Origin: Chitinimonas koreensis
GTDB lineage: Bacteria; Pseudomonadota; Gammaproteobacteria; Burkholderiales; Chitinimonadaceae
Direction of reading: 5' to 3'
Assembly (NCBI RefSeq): GCF_014353015.1
Contig: NZ_CP060704.1
Location: 2,567,001 to 2,631,000, forward strand
Length of the DNA: 64,000 nucleotides
The notes under the pieces were generated by a model. That model searched no databases. It was given only the letters and a program-made list of their open reading frames with translations, and had not been told where the DNA came from. Of the stretch, positions 8,857 through 18,373 are shown in pieces (positions within the stretch are counted from its first letter, which is position 1; each line of letters opens with the position of its first letter). The position numbers and the translations under genes are program-made.

Positions 8857-9291
8857 CTAGCCGCCGGGGCCGGGCGAAGCGATGCGGCCTGCGCGCAGGG
8901 TCGCCAGCTGACTGGCGTTGCTTTGCTGCAGCGCCAGCAACTCGAAGGCCGAGGCGACCATGGCGCGCAGTTGCTCGTCGTTCCAGGGCTTGGACAGGAA
9001 ACGCCAGGCCAGGCCCTGCTCCACCGCCGCGGCTACCGGGCCGAGCTCGGTGCAGCCCGACAGGACGAGGCGTACCGTGGCGGGGAAGTGGCGGCCGGCC
9101 TCGGCCAGGAATTCGGCGCCGTTCATGTGCGGCATGCGCAGGTCGGCCAGCACCACGGCGACCGGGTCGGCGGCCAGCAGCGCCAGCCCTTCCGCACCGG
9201 ATAGCCCGGTGCGGATGCGGTAGCCGTCGCGCCGGAACAGCCGGACCAGCGCCGACAGCATGTTCGGCTCGTCGTCGACGACGATGAGCAC
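8857..9291 (-). CDS. Single-domain response regulator (receiver)
   Basis: A receiver domain of about 144 residues: VLIVVDDEPN at the start, the phospho-acceptor in VVLADLRMPHMNG, RLVLSGCTE, and FLSKPWNDEQLR containing the conserved Lys. The last motif is typical of HupR/RpfG-type receivers. No output domain follows; the tail is short and helical. The likely start is a GTG with GGAG five bases upstream. As deposited, the frame is open into the upstream CheW gene, giving a false CheW-receiver fusion; a one-base loss in the C run at 9459-9463 explains this. It is the last gene of a kinase/CheW/receiver operon and a candidate phosphoacceptor for the hybrid kinase. Confidence 0.75.
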   Translation of the reverse strand: MLIVVDDEPNMLSALVRLFRRDGYRIRTGLSGAEGLALLAADPVAVVLADLRMPHMNGAEFLAEAGRHFPATVRLVLSGCTELGPVAAAVEQGLAWRFLSKPWNDEQLRAMVASAFELLALQQSNASQLATLRAGRIASPGPGG

Positions 9292-9361
9292 GCGCTCCGT
9301 GCCCCGCGGGAGGCCCGGCAGCCGCGCGGCCGCAGCTGCCGATGGCGCGACGGAGGCCGGT

Positions 9362-11036
9362 TCAGGGTATGCCCGGCGCGGCGCCGATGCCGGCGAGCGC
9401 CTGCGCTTCGTGCGGATCGAGCAGTTCGGCCGGATCGAGCAACTGCACGATGCGGCCGCCCCCGCCAGGTTGGCGACGCGCGACAGCATGCGCCGCGTGC
9501 CGGCGGTCAGCGGCGGCGTCGCGCCGATCGCGTCGAGCGGGATGCGCAGCACTTCGCTGACCGAGTCGACGATGAAACCGAGGCAGCGCTCGCCGAAGCG
9601 GAACACCATCACGCGCTGCTGCTCGTTGCCGGCCAGCGGCGCCATGGCGAAGCGGCGCCGCTGGTCGACCACGCCGAGCAGATTGCCGCGCAGCGAGGCG
9701 ACGCCTTCGAGGAAGTCGGGCGTGCCCGGCACGTGGCGCAACTGCTCTGGCCGGCGGACGATCTCCTGCACCTGGGCGATCGGCACGCCGAATTCCTCGC
9801 GGTCGAGCCGGAACACCACGAACTGCTCGTCGGAACGGGCCGGCTCGGCCGGGCGGATCTCGTGCGCCGAAGCCGCCTCGCCGGTCGGCGCCGTGCCGGG
9901 CAGGCAGTCGGCCTCGATCAGGCCGACCAGCCGCCGGCCGCCGTCGAGCCGGCACATGCCGCTGATGCGGTGGCGGCCGGTGCCGTGGCCGAACAGCTCG
10001 GGCAGCGTGTCGATCTCGGCGCGGTCGACGCTGAGCACCGCATTGACCGCATCCACCACCACCCCGACCGGCTCGCCGCCGTGCGCCTGCAGCACGACCA
10101 CCCGGCCGGCCGAGGCGTCGGCCGGGTCCGGCAGGCCGAACAGCCGGCGCAGGCCCAGTAGCGGCAGCAGCCGGCCGCGCAGCGACATCACGCCGAGCAG
10201 GTGGCCGCGCTCGTGGCCGGGCGGCCGCAGCATCTGCTCGGGCAGGCCGACGATCTCGCGCAGCTGGTCGATCGGCGTGGCGTATTCCTGGCCGTCGAGC
10301 AGGTAGCTGACCAGCCGGCGCTCGTCGCGCGCGATCTTGGCGGTGACCGGCTGGCCTGCGTACTGGCCGTGCAGCGCGGCATCGAACTTGGGGAAGTCGC
10401 GGCCGACCAGGCTGTCGAGGTCGAGCACCGTCACCATGCCGTCCGGGCTGCGGATCACCGCGGCCAGCGCATGCACGTCGATCGCCGAGCGCAGCGCGCC
10501 GACGCCTTCGAGCGCCTCGGGCGCCACCTCGACGATGCCGTCGACGCAGTCGACCAGCAGCCCGACCGGCAGGCCGACGTCGACCACCAGCGCCTGGCCG
10601 TCCGGCTCGGCGGCCTCGTCCAGGTCCGCCTGCCGATCGAGCTGCAGCAGGCGGCGCAGCGAGACGATCGGCAGGGTTTCGCCGCGCAGGTCGACCAGGC
10701 CCAGCAGCGACGGCGGCGCCAACGGCACCTGGGCGATGGCCGGCAGCCGGATGATCTCGCGCAGCGGCGCCAGCGGCAGCGCATAGCGGTCGCGGCCCAG
10801 CGCGAAGGTGACATAGCGGCTGCCGCCGGCCGATTCCGGCGCCGGCTGGTCGGCCGGGGGGCCTTGGCCGGTGTGCCGGCCACGGCTGGGGCCGCCGGTG
10901 CGGCCGGGTCGTCCTGCTCCAGCCGCCGCACCAGCGCAGCCCAGGCCGTGCCGGGGTCGCCCGCGGCCGTGCGGCGGGAATGGGCAAGTTGCGGCGCGGT
11001 GCCGCTGTCCAGTTGAATGTATTCGCTGTGTGCCAT
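9362..11036 (-). CDS. Triple CheW-domain coupling protein (two apparent 1-base frameshifts)
   Basis: Read with one base restored in the G run at 10856-10861 and one in the C run at 9459-9463, this is a protein of about 558 residues with three CheW domains in tandem. They begin at RYVTFALGRDRYALPL, RLVSYLLDGQEYATPI and QFVVFRLDREEFGVPI, and each carries the LRG signature (GLVDLRGETLPIV, GVMSLRGRLLPLL, GVASLRGNLLGVV). The N-terminus MAHSEYIQLD follows a strong AGGGAG site. CheW domains link chemoreceptors to CheA; triple-CheW proteins are uncommon and could scaffold larger arrays. It lies between a hybrid kinase gene and a receiver gene on the same strand. As deposited, the reading frame is broken twice. 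Confidence 0.7.
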
Positions 11037-11104
11037 GACGCGCTCCCTGGGGTGGATACGATCGACCGACGGCCCCTGCGTGGGACCGTGCGAGTCGATG
11101 GGAC

Positions 11105-11200
11105 TGGATGCCATTGTCCGGATCGCGGGCGCGCGGATAACTGGTTCGATTACGGGGGAGATCCCCCGGGATGACCGGGGAAAACCCTTGCGGGGCGGCA
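11105..11200 (-). promoter_or_regulatory. Promoter region of the triple-CheW gene, motif shared with 40.7 kb
   Basis: Reading leftward, a G/C palindrome (CCGGGGGATCTCCCCCG) is followed by GAACCAGTTATCCGCGCG and GATCCGGACAATGG, ending about 75 bases before the CheW start. A very similar arrangement (AGACCAGTTCCGCGC then GATACGGACAATGG) lies upstream of the hypothetical gene at 40334-40651. A shared regulator is inferred. Confidence 0.4.
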
Positions 11201-11258
11201 AGGGGGCGAAACGGCCAATCCGCCCTGCCCGCTTCGGCGACGGATCGGGACGGCGCGC

Positions 11259-14200
11259 TCAGCCCGCGGCCAGGAACGCGTCCAGCACGGCATCCACCTG
11301 CGCCAGCATGGCGCTCAGCTCGGCCTGGGCTTGCGCCAGTCGCCCGGCGTCGCCGGCCAGTGCCGCCTCCTCGGCATGGAAGGCCCGCTCCACCAGCTCG
11401 CCGATGCCGAGGCTGCCGGCCGAGCCCTTGAGCGAGTGGGCGGCGAAGCGCGCCGTCCCGAAGTCGCCGCGGGCCGCCGCGTCGGCCAGCAGGCCGAGGT
11501 AGTGCTTGGCGCTCAGGCGGAAAGTCTCGACCAGCTCGCGGAAGAACTCCAGGTCGTCGTCGAAGCCGGCCAGCGCCGCCTGCGGGTTGTAGCGCAGCGC
11601 GGCGGCGGTATCGGCCGGGGCCGGCCGCGCCAGCAGCCGGGCCATTTCAGCCGCCAGCGCCTCGGCGTCGATCGGCTTGCTGACGTAGCCGTCCATGCCG
11701 GCCTGCAGGCAGTCTTCGCGCGTACCGGCCATGGCGTTGGCGGTCAGCGCGATGATCGGCACCCGGCGCCCGGCCGCGCTGCCGCTGCGGATCCGGCGCG
11801 TCGCCCCGATGCCGTCCAGCCGCGGCATCAGCATGTCCATCAGCACCAGGTCGAATTCGCCCGCCGCGAAGCAGGTCACCGCGGCCTCGCCGTCCTCGGC
11901 CACCGTCACCCGGTGGCCCTGCCGCTCCAGCAGGCGCAGCGCCAGCTGGCGGTTCACCGGATTGTCCTCGGCCAGCAGGATGCGCAGCGGGGCCGCGGTC
12001 GTGGGCGTCGCCGCCACGGCTGTCGGCCGGGCCGCCGGCGGCGCCGACGGGCCGGACCCGCCGCGCAGCGCTTCGAGCAGCGCTTGCGGCCGCACCGGCT
12101 TGCTCAGCAGCGCGGCGGCATCCAGCCGGGCGGCCGCCTTGCTGCCCTGGCGGGTGGACAGCAGCAGCCGGCGCGCCTGCGGCAGCGCGGCGCGGGCTTC
12201 TTCCGCCAGGTCGGTGCCGCCGTCGGCGCCTTCGCCAAGGCATTCGTCGAGCAGCAACAGGCCGTAGCCGCCCCGGCGCCAGGCCACGCGCGCCTCGGCG
12301 GCATCGGCCGCCAGCGTCACCGCCAGGCCCCAGCGCCGCAGCATTTCGGCCAGCGCGGCGCGGCCGTGCGGCTGGTCGTCGACCACCAGGGCGGCGAGGC
12401 CGGCCAGCGCCGGCTGCGGCACGGGCGGCTCGATCGGCAGCCCGGTCCGCGCCAGCAGCAGCTCGACGCGGAAGCGGCTGCCCACGCCGGGCACGCTGTC
12501 GACCGCGATGTCGCCGCCCATCATGTGTGCCAGCCGCTTGCAGATGGTCAGGCCGAGGCCGGTGCCGCCGAAGCGGCGCGAGGTCGAGCCGTCGGCCTGG
12601 CAGAACGGCTCGAAGATCGTCCCGATCTGCTCGGCCGCGATGCCGATGCCGCTGTCGCGCACCGTCAGCGCCAGCCGCAGCCCGGCCGGCCCGTCGGCCG
12701 CCAGCGCCGCGTCGAGGCCGACCTCGCCGCGCTCGGTGAACTTGATCGCGTTGCCGACCAGGTTGGTCACGATCTGGCGCAGCCGCAGCGGGTCGCCGAG
12801 CAGGTGCTCGGGCAGGGCCGGGTCGATCGTGCAATCGAGCGACAGGCCGCGTTCGGCGGCCCGCAGCCGCAAGGGGTGCAGCGTGTCGTGCAGCAGGCTG
12901 CACAGCGAGAACGGGATCGCTTCGAGATCGAGCCGACCGGCCTCGATCTTGGACAGGTCGAGGATGTCGTCGATCAGTCCCATCAGCGCCTCGGCCGACG
13001 ACTTGGCCATCAGCAGGTTCTCGCGCTGCTCGGCATCGAGCGCGGTCTGCAGCGTCAGCTCGGTCATGCCCAGCACGCCGTTCATCGGGGTGCGGATCTC
13101 GTGGCTCATATTGGCCAGGAAGGCGCTCTTGGCCCGGCTGGCGGCCTCGGCCGCTTCCTTGGCCTGGCGCAGCGCCCGGTTCAACTTGGTCAGCTCGGTC
13201 ACGTCGGTGCGCAGCAGCACGTGGGTGCCGTCGTCGGCCTCGGCATGTTCGGGCGTCACCCAGCGGTCGAGCGCCGGGATCGGCTCGAGCCGGTCGCCGG
13301 AGGGGCGGCTCGACAGCCAGCGCTCGACGAAAGCGTCCTCGCCGTCGACGCCGAAGTCGTAAGGATGCGCGGCGCGGCAGGCGATATCGGCGCCGTGGTA
13401 GTAGCTGCGCAGGATGTCGCGCAGCGGCGCACCGTCGACCAGCCAGGGCCGCAGCCCCGGGTAGAGCCGGCGGAAGGCCTGGTTGCAGACCACCAGCCGC
13501 TCCTCGCGGTCGTAGATCAAGAGGCCGACGTCGACCGATTCGAGGGTGTTGAACAGCTGGCTGCGCGCCCGCTCGACCCGCTCGTTGGCCAGGTGGGCGG
13601 CGGTGGCGTCGAGGATCAGTCCGTCGATGCGGTCCAGGCCGCCGTCCGGGCGGAAATGCGGCCGGCCGCGCTCCAGTACCCAGCAGACGCTGCCGTCGGG
13701 CCGGGTCACCGCGTATTCGAGCTCGTAGGCCACGCGGGCCAGCACCGCGCGGCCGATCCGGTCGCGCCGCTGCAGCGCGGCCTGGGCATCGGGAAACGCC
13801 GGGTGGCGCTTGAGTTCGTCCACCGTCCAGCCGGTCAGCGCCGCCAGCCCGTCCGAGACGAAGGTGAAGGCATAGGGCCGGGTCGGCGCCAGCTGGTAGA
13901 CGCCGCCGGGCAGGTTGTCGACCAGGCTGCGCAGAGTGCGCTCGCCGGCCTGCAGCGCCGCGCCGGCCTGCCGGCGCTGCTCGGCCAGCAGCTCGACCGC
14001 GTGCGACAGCGTGGCGAGGTCGGGCGCCTCGCGGTCGGACGGCGCCGCCTCGGCGCCCTGCCCGGCCAGACGGCTCAGCGTCGCCCGCAGCGCGGCCGGC
14101 TCGGCGCCGAGGATGCGCAGCAGGCGCCGGTAGCTCCAGCCTAAGGACAGCAGCTGGAGCAGCGCGAAGCCGGCCACCGCGGCCAGCCCGGCATTGCGCA

Positions 14201-14750
14201 GCGCGGCGAAATCGTCGTCGAGCTGGTCGTCGTACTGCTCGTAGCGGGCCCGCAGGCCGGCGCCGAGCTGCTCGGCCCGCTCGATCAGCCTGGCGGCGGT
14301 CAGGTCGAAACCCTGCTGCGGCGCGCGGAGCAGCCGCAGCCCGGCCTCGCGGTCGCCGGCCTCGTAGGCGTGGACGATGCGCTCGCCGAGCCGGTCCAGC
14401 CGCGCCAGTTCGGCCGCCATCGCGTCGGTTTCGGCGCGGTATTCCGGCAGCGCCTCGCCCAGCTGGCGCAGCTTCTCGCCGGCCGCCGCGTACTGGCGCT
14501 GGGCGGCGGCGCCGGCGCCGTCGCGCAGGCCGGCGGCCTCGGTCACGATCTGCTGCAGCTGCGCCACGTGGTAGCGCACGTCGCCGGCCTGCCGCTGGAA
14601 GGGGCGCAGCCGGTCGGCCTGCTCCTCGGTGGCGGTCGCGCGCACGAAGCGGATGCCGATGAAGCCGGCGAACAGCGCGAACAGCACGATCTGCAGCAGG
14701 CCGCTGCGCAGAAAGTGCTGCTTGACGCTGAACTCGCGGGCTTGCTCCAT
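11259..14750 (-). CDS. Hybrid sensor histidine kinase (PAS-PAS-HisKA-HATPase-REC-REC-HPt)
   Basis: A 1,163-residue inner-membrane kinase. TM1 is at about residues 17-35 and TM2 at 183-202, flanking a helical periplasmic sensor. Two PAS domains follow (about 273-390 and 397-500). The HisKA box SHEIRTPMNGVLGM is near 550, and an HATPase has DSGIGI and GGTGLGLTI. Receiver 1 is divergent (LLLLDECLGEG), and receiver 2 is canonical (LLAEDNPVN, DLVLMDMLMPRLDG). The C-terminal HPt carries HSLKGSAGSLG. This is a full His-Asp-His phosphorelay in one chain, similar to BarA-type kinases. The ATG giving MEQAREF was chosen for its GGAG eight bases upstream. The genes downstream are triple-CheW and a receiver, so it may feed a chemotaxis-like output. 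Confidence 0.9.
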   Translation of the reverse strand: MEQAREFSVKQHFLRSGLLQIVLFALFAGFIGIRFVRATATEEQADRLRPFQRQAGDVRYHVAQLQQIVTEAAGLRDGAGAAAQRQYAAAGEKLRQLGEALPEYRAETDAMAAELARLDRLGERIVHAYEAGDREAGLRLLRAPQQGFDLTAARLIERAEQLGAGLRARYEQYDDQLDDDFAALRNAGLAAVAGFALLQLLSLGWSYRRLLRILGAEPAALRATLSRLAGQGAEAAPSDREAPDLATLSHAVELLAEQRRQAGAALQAGERTLRSLVDNLPGGVYQLAPTRPYAFTFVSDGLAALTGWTVDELKRHPAFPDAQAALQRRDRIGRAVLARVAYELEYAVTRPDGSVCWVLERGRPHFRPDGGLDRIDGLILDATAAHLANERVERARSQLFNTLESVDVGLLIYDREERLVVCNQAFRRLYPGLRPWLVDGAPLRDILRSYYHGADIACRAAHPYDFGVDGEDAFVERWLSSRPSGDRLEPIPALDRWVTPEHAEADDGTHVLLRTDVTELTKLNRALRQAKEAAEAASRAKSAFLANMSHEIRTPMNGVLGMTELTLQTALDAEQRENLLMAKSSAEALMGLIDDILDLSKIEAGRLDLEAIPFSLCSLLHDTLHPLRLRAAERGLSLDCTIDPALPEHLLGDPLRLRQIVTNLVGNAIKFTERGEVGLDAALAADGPAGLRLALTVRDSGIGIAAEQIGTIFEPFCQADGSTSRRFGGTGLGLTICKRLAHMMGGDIAVDSVPGVGSRFRVELLLARTGLPIEPPVPQPALAGLAALVVDDQPHGRAALAEMLRRWGLAVTLAADAAEARVAWRRGGYGLLLLDECLGEGADGGTDLAEEARAALPQARRLLLSTRQGSKAAARLDAAALLSKPVRPQALLEALRGGSGPSAPPAARPTAVAATPTTAAPLRILLAEDNPVNRQLALRLLERQGHRVTVAEDGEAAVTCFAAGEFDLVLMDMLMPRLDGIGATRRIRSGSAAGRRVPIIALTANAMAGTREDCLQAGMDGYVSKPIDAEALAAEMARLLARPAPADTAAALRYNPQAALAGFDDDLEFFRELVETFRLSAKHYLGLLADAAARGDFGTARFAAHSLKGSAGSLGIGELVERAFHAEEAALAGDAGRLAQAQAELSAMLAQVDAVLDAFLAAG

Positions 14751-14846
14751 CGATGGCGCTCCGGTCGGCGATACCGTCATCGTAGCCGTTCGGCGCACGG
14801 CGCTGCCGGCCGGGCCGCCGGCGGGGCGATTCCGCGGCCGGCGCCG

Positions 14847-17108
14847 CTATCGGCGCAGCAGCCGCAGGCCGTTGCCGACCACCAGCAGGGCGGCGCCCAT
14901 GTCGGCGAACACCGCCATCCACATGCTGCCCAGGCCCAGCAGGGTGAGCGCCAGGAACACCGCCTTGATGCCCAGCGCCAGCGCAATGTTCTGGACCAGG
15001 ATCGCGTGGGTGCTGCGCGACAGCTCGACGAAGCGGGCGATCTTGCGCAGGTCGTCGTCCATCAGCGCCACGTCGGCGGTCTCGATCGCGCTATCGGTGC
15101 CGGCGGCGCCCATGGCGAAGCCGATGTCGGCACGCGCCAGCGCCGGCGCGTCGTTGATGCCGTCGCCGACCATGCCGACCGGGCCGCGCCGGGCGTATTC
15201 CTCGATGGCCGCCAGCTTGTCGGCCGGCAGCTGTTCGCCGCGGGCCTCGTCGATGCCGACCTGGCGCGCCACGGCGGCCGCGGTATGGCGGTTGTCGCCG
15301 GTCAGCATCGCGGTGCGGATGCCGAGCGCGTGCAGGCGCGCCACCGCTTCGCGGCTGCTGTCCTTGACCGCGTCGGCCACCGCGAACAGCGCCTTCACCC
15401 GCTCGCCGTCGCTGAGGAGCACCACGCTGTGGCCGTCCTCCTCCAGCGCGAACAGCTGCGTTTCCAGCTCTGGCGTGCAGACGCCGAGCGCCTCGATCAG
15501 CCGGTGGTTGCCGAGCAGGAAGGCCCGGCCGCCGATGCGGCCGCGCACGCCCTGCCCCGGCAGCGCGGCGAACTCGTCGACCTCCAGCGCGGCGACCGCG
15601 TCGCGCCGGCCGGCGCGGGCGATCGCCTGCGACACCGGGTGGTCCGAGCGCGCGGCCAGGCTGGCGGCGAGCTGCATCGCGTCGTCCGATCCGTCCAGCA
15701 CCACCGTCCGGGCCAGCTCCGGCTTGCCGCGCGTCAGCGTGCCGGTCTTGTCCAGCGCCAGCCAGGCCAGCTTGCGGCCTTCCTCGAGGTAGACGCCGCC
15801 CTTGACCAGGATGCCGTGGCGGGCCGCGGCGGCCAGGCCGCTGACGATGGTGACCGGGGTCGAGATCACCAGCGCGCAGGGGCAGGCGATCACCAGCAGC
15901 ACCAGCGCCTTGTAGATCCAGTCGTACCAGCCGCCGCCGGCGAGCAGCGGCGGCAGCAGCGCCACCGCCAGCGCGATGGCGAACACGGTCGGGGTGTAGA
16001 TGCGGGCGAAGCGGTCGACGAAGCGCTGGGTCGGCGCCCGCTTGCCCTGGGCCGCTTCGATGGCGTGGATGATGCGCGCCAGCGTGCTGTCGCCGGCGGC
16101 GGCCGTGACGCGGTATTCGAACGAGCCGGCGACGTTGATCGAGCCGGCGAACACCGGGTCGCCGACCGTCTTGTCGACCGGGATGCTCTCGCCGGTGATC
16201 GGCGCCTGGTCGACCGCCGAGCCGCCGGCCACCAGCACGCCATCGAGGCCGATGCGCTCGCCCGGCCCGATCCGCACCATCGCGCCGACAGCGACCGACC
16301 TGGCGTCCACCGCGGCCCAGCGGCCATCGGCCTGGCGCACGGTGGCGCGCTCGGGCGCCAGTTGCATCAGGCCGCGGATCGCGTTGCGGGCGCGGTCGAG
16401 CGAGCGGGCCTCGATCAGCTCGGCCACAGTGAACAGCACCATCACCATCGCCGCCTCGGGCCACTGGCCGATCAGCGCCGCGCCGGTGACGGCGATGCTC
16501 ATCAGCGCATTGATGTTGAGCTCGCCGTGGCGCAGCGCGATCCAGCCCTTGCGGTAGGTGCCGATGCCGCACAACGCGAGGGCGGCCAGCGCCAGCGCGG
16601 CGCCGAGCCAGTCCGGCCATTGCGCCCAGTGCGCGGCCTCGGCGCCCAGCGCCAGCGCGCCGGCCGCGGCCAGCGGCCAGTGCGTCGGCCGGGCCTCGGC
16701 GGCCGGCGCGGCGGCGTCCGCTTCGGCCGGCTCGGCCTTCATGCCCAGGCCGCGGATCGCCTCCACCACCATGGGCAGCGCGCCGGGCGCGTGCGCCAGC
16801 GTCAGCACGCGCTGCATCAGGTCGAATTCCAGCCCGTGCACCTCGGCCAGGCCGCCGAGCTTCTTGCGGATCAGCGCTTCCTCGGTCGGGCAGTCCATCT
16901 CGGCGATGCGCAGCCGGCTGCGTGCGCTGCCGGCCGGTACCGCCAGCGGCGCGGAGGGCGCCGCCGGCGCAGCCGTCGCGCAGCAGCCGCCTCGGCCGCC
17001 GTGATGATGGTGGCCGTGGGCCACGGCGACCTTCACCGGGAAATAGCCGGGCCTGGCCCGGTTCTGGGTCTGGTTCAGGTCCGGTTCTTGCGGGCAGCAG
17101 GAGGACAT
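14847..17108 (-). CDS. cadA: Heavy-metal P1B-type ATPase (Cd/Pb/Zn exporter)
   Basis: A 753-residue ATPase. The N-terminal tail has a metal-binding HGHHHHGG stretch and CC pairs, then a single HMA-like domain with the MDCPTE variant seen in Zn/Cd/Pb pumps. The CPC transport motif (VIACPCALVIS) is near residue 411, the phosphorylation site DKTGTLT near 453, then SDHPVSQAI, TGDN and GDGINDAPAL. The last membrane helices follow near the C-terminus. It exports divalent soft metals from the cytoplasm. The gene is divergent from a CadR/PbrR-type regulator with a typical MerR operator between them, so metal-inducible expression is expected. Confidence 0.93.
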   Translation of the reverse strand: MSSCCPQEPDLNQTQNRARPGYFPVKVAVAHGHHHHGGRGGCCATAAPAAPSAPLAVPAGSARSRLRIAEMDCPTEEALIRKKLGGLAEVHGLEFDLMQRVLTLAHAPGALPMVVEAIRGLGMKAEPAEADAAAPAAEARPTHWPLAAAGALALGAEAAHWAQWPDWLGAALALAALALCGIGTYRKGWIALRHGELNINALMSIAVTGAALIGQWPEAAMVMVLFTVAELIEARSLDRARNAIRGLMQLAPERATVRQADGRWAAVDARSVAVGAMVRIGPGERIGLDGVLVAGGSAVDQAPITGESIPVDKTVGDPVFAGSINVAGSFEYRVTAAAGDSTLARIIHAIEAAQGKRAPTQRFVDRFARIYTPTVFAIALAVALLPPLLAGGGWYDWIYKALVLLVIACPCALVISTPVTIVSGLAAAARHGILVKGGVYLEEGRKLAWLALDKTGTLTRGKPELARTVVLDGSDDAMQLAASLAARSDHPVSQAIARAGRRDAVAALEVDEFAALPGQGVRGRIGGRAFLLGNHRLIEALGVCTPELETQLFALEEDGHSVVLLSDGERVKALFAVADAVKDSSREAVARLHALGIRTAMLTGDNRHTAAAVARQVGIDEARGEQLPADKLAAIEEYARRGPVGMVGDGINDAPALARADIGFAMGAAGTDSAIETADVALMDDDLRKIARFVELSRSTHAILVQNIALALGIKAVFLALTLLGLGSMWMAVFADMGAALLVVGNGLRLLRR

Positions 17109-17143
17109 GGGCGTGCTTTCCGTCGTGAGATGGCGCCATCTCA

Positions 17144-17168
17144 CAACCTGAAGCTACTATAGGGTCAA
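17144..17168 (-). promoter_or_regulatory. MerR-family (CadR/PbrR-type) promoter-operator of the metal ATPase gene
   Basis: Reading leftward, TTGACC (-35) and TGAGAT (-10, at 17138-17143) are separated by an over-long 19-bp spacer. The spacer holds the imperfect palindrome ACCCTATAGTAGCTTCAGGT. This layout is typical of MerR-family promoters, in which the activator twists the spacer on metal binding. Confidence 0.8.
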
Positions 17169-17198
17169 GCGTTTCATCGCAACCGGGCGGAGGTGCCC

Positions 17199-17630
17199 AT
17201 GAAGATCGGCGAAGTCGGACAGATCGCGCAGTGCAGCGTCGAGACCATCCGCTACTACGAGAAGGAAGGGCTGCTGCCGGAGCCGGAGCGCACCGCCGGC
17301 AACTTCCGCAGCTACGGCCCGCAGCACGTCGAGCGGTTGCGCTTCATCCGCAACTGCCGCGCGCTGGACATGACCCACGGCGAGATCCGCACCCTGCTGG
17401 GCCTGATGGACAAGCCCGACGACGGCTGCGGCGCGATCAACCACCTGGTGGACGAACACATCGGCCACGTCGACGCGCGCATCGCCGAGCTGCAGCAGCT
17501 GCGGCAGCAGCTGACCGTGCTGCGGCGGCAATGCCGGGCCGAGCAGGCGACCGGCGACTGCGGCATCCTGCAAGGACTGGCGGCGATGGAGACCGAGCCG
17601 CGGCCGGAGCGGCACACCCACCTGGGCTGA
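17199..17630 (+). CDS. cadR: Cd(II)/Pb(II)-responsive MerR-family regulator
   Basis: A 143-residue MerR protein. The N-terminal helix-turn-helix and wing read MKIGEVGQIAQCSVETIRYYE...GNFRSYG. A long dimerisation helix contains HLVDEHIGHVDARIAEL. Cysteines at DDGC, RRQC and GDC occupy the positions used for Cd/Pb binding in CadR/PbrR, followed by a His-containing tail. The ATG at 17199 is preceded by GGAGG; a GTG six bases upstream is a poorer start. It is divergent from the ATPase gene it should control. Confidence 0.92.
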   Translation: MKIGEVGQIAQCSVETIRYYEKEGLLPEPERTAGNFRSYGPQHVERLRFIRNCRALDMTHGEIRTLLGLMDKPDDGCGAINHLVDEHIGHVDARIAELQQLRQQLTVLRRQCRAEQATGDCGILQGLAAMETEPRPERHTHLG

Positions 17631-18204
17631 GGGCCGCGAGCCGACCAACGATGCCCGGCAGGACATCCTGTCCTCGGCCGAAGCGCCGGCCGGTCCGACC
17701 GAGGCGCGAGCCGGCTGGAATCCCCGTGGCGGTGGAGGACGGGGGCCGATCAGCCGGGACGGCGGGTGTTCCCATCGCGGCCCGGCCGGTCCGCCGGAAC
17801 GCAGGCGCTGTTGCGTATCCGGCAAACGGCAAGAATGCGGACGACGGTCGGCGCGGGCCGATTCCGGTAGTTTCCCGGCCCGGCCGGAGGCCGATTACGT
17901 GTTATCGATCGCATGGCGGCCGGAGTCCGGATGGACCGACATGACCTTCGCGGCTGGGACCGAAACCGCGCAGAGGCCGTCCGGCCAGACCAGTTGATCC
18001 GCGGCCTGATTGCGACGCCGCCATTTCGCCATTTCCGGGCCTGCGCCGGATGGCTTCGAATTCCTCGAAAAATACCACTTGAATATTACTTGTCTGCCCG
18101 TCCCTGGAAACCGGCCGGGCGCTTGCTCGTGCTGCTCCGCAGCAATGCCCGTAATTCGAATTTCATGACTACGAATTGCAAGTAAATGATTTGAAATGAA
18201 TTAC
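17631..18204. other. Intergenic region upstream of the chitin-binding protein gene
   Basis: No supported gene. The region becomes distinctly AT-rich from about 18060, as expected for a promoter upstream of an exported enzyme gene. A short inverted repeat (AGGACA-TCC-TGTCCT) lies near 17660. Confidence 0.4.
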
Positions 18205-18232
18205 TTGAATGCGGCAAAGCCTGTCCTAGCAT
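18205..18232 (+). promoter_or_regulatory. Candidate sigma-70-type promoter of the chitin-binding protein gene
   Basis: TTGAAT and TAGCAT are spaced by 16 bp in an AT-rich stretch about 140 bases before the start codon. This is a match by eye only. Confidence 0.4.
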
Positions 18233-18373
18233 GTCGATGACCTCGGCATGGCATCCCGGCCAATCTGGACAACCGCTCCGGAGCGGCCGGAATCGATCGG
18301 CATGGCGAGGCGCGAAGGACAAGAACAAGTCCACTCGAGTGCCAACAACGATCAGGATGGAGCAAACCTCACC

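Noticed and set aside
8857..10728. A single CheW-receiver fusion protein.
   Set aside because: The continuous frame arises from a missing base at 9459-9463. With it restored, the CheW protein ends at 9362 and the receiver has its own start.
14370..17162. A plus-strand open frame of 930 codons opposite the histidine kinase and metal ATPase.
   Set aside because: It crosses two well-supported minus-strand genes and has only low-complexity composition.
17913..18185. A 90-codon open frame upstream of the chitin-binding protein gene.
   Set aside because: No ribosome site, random-looking sequence, and it occupies the AT-rich promoter region.
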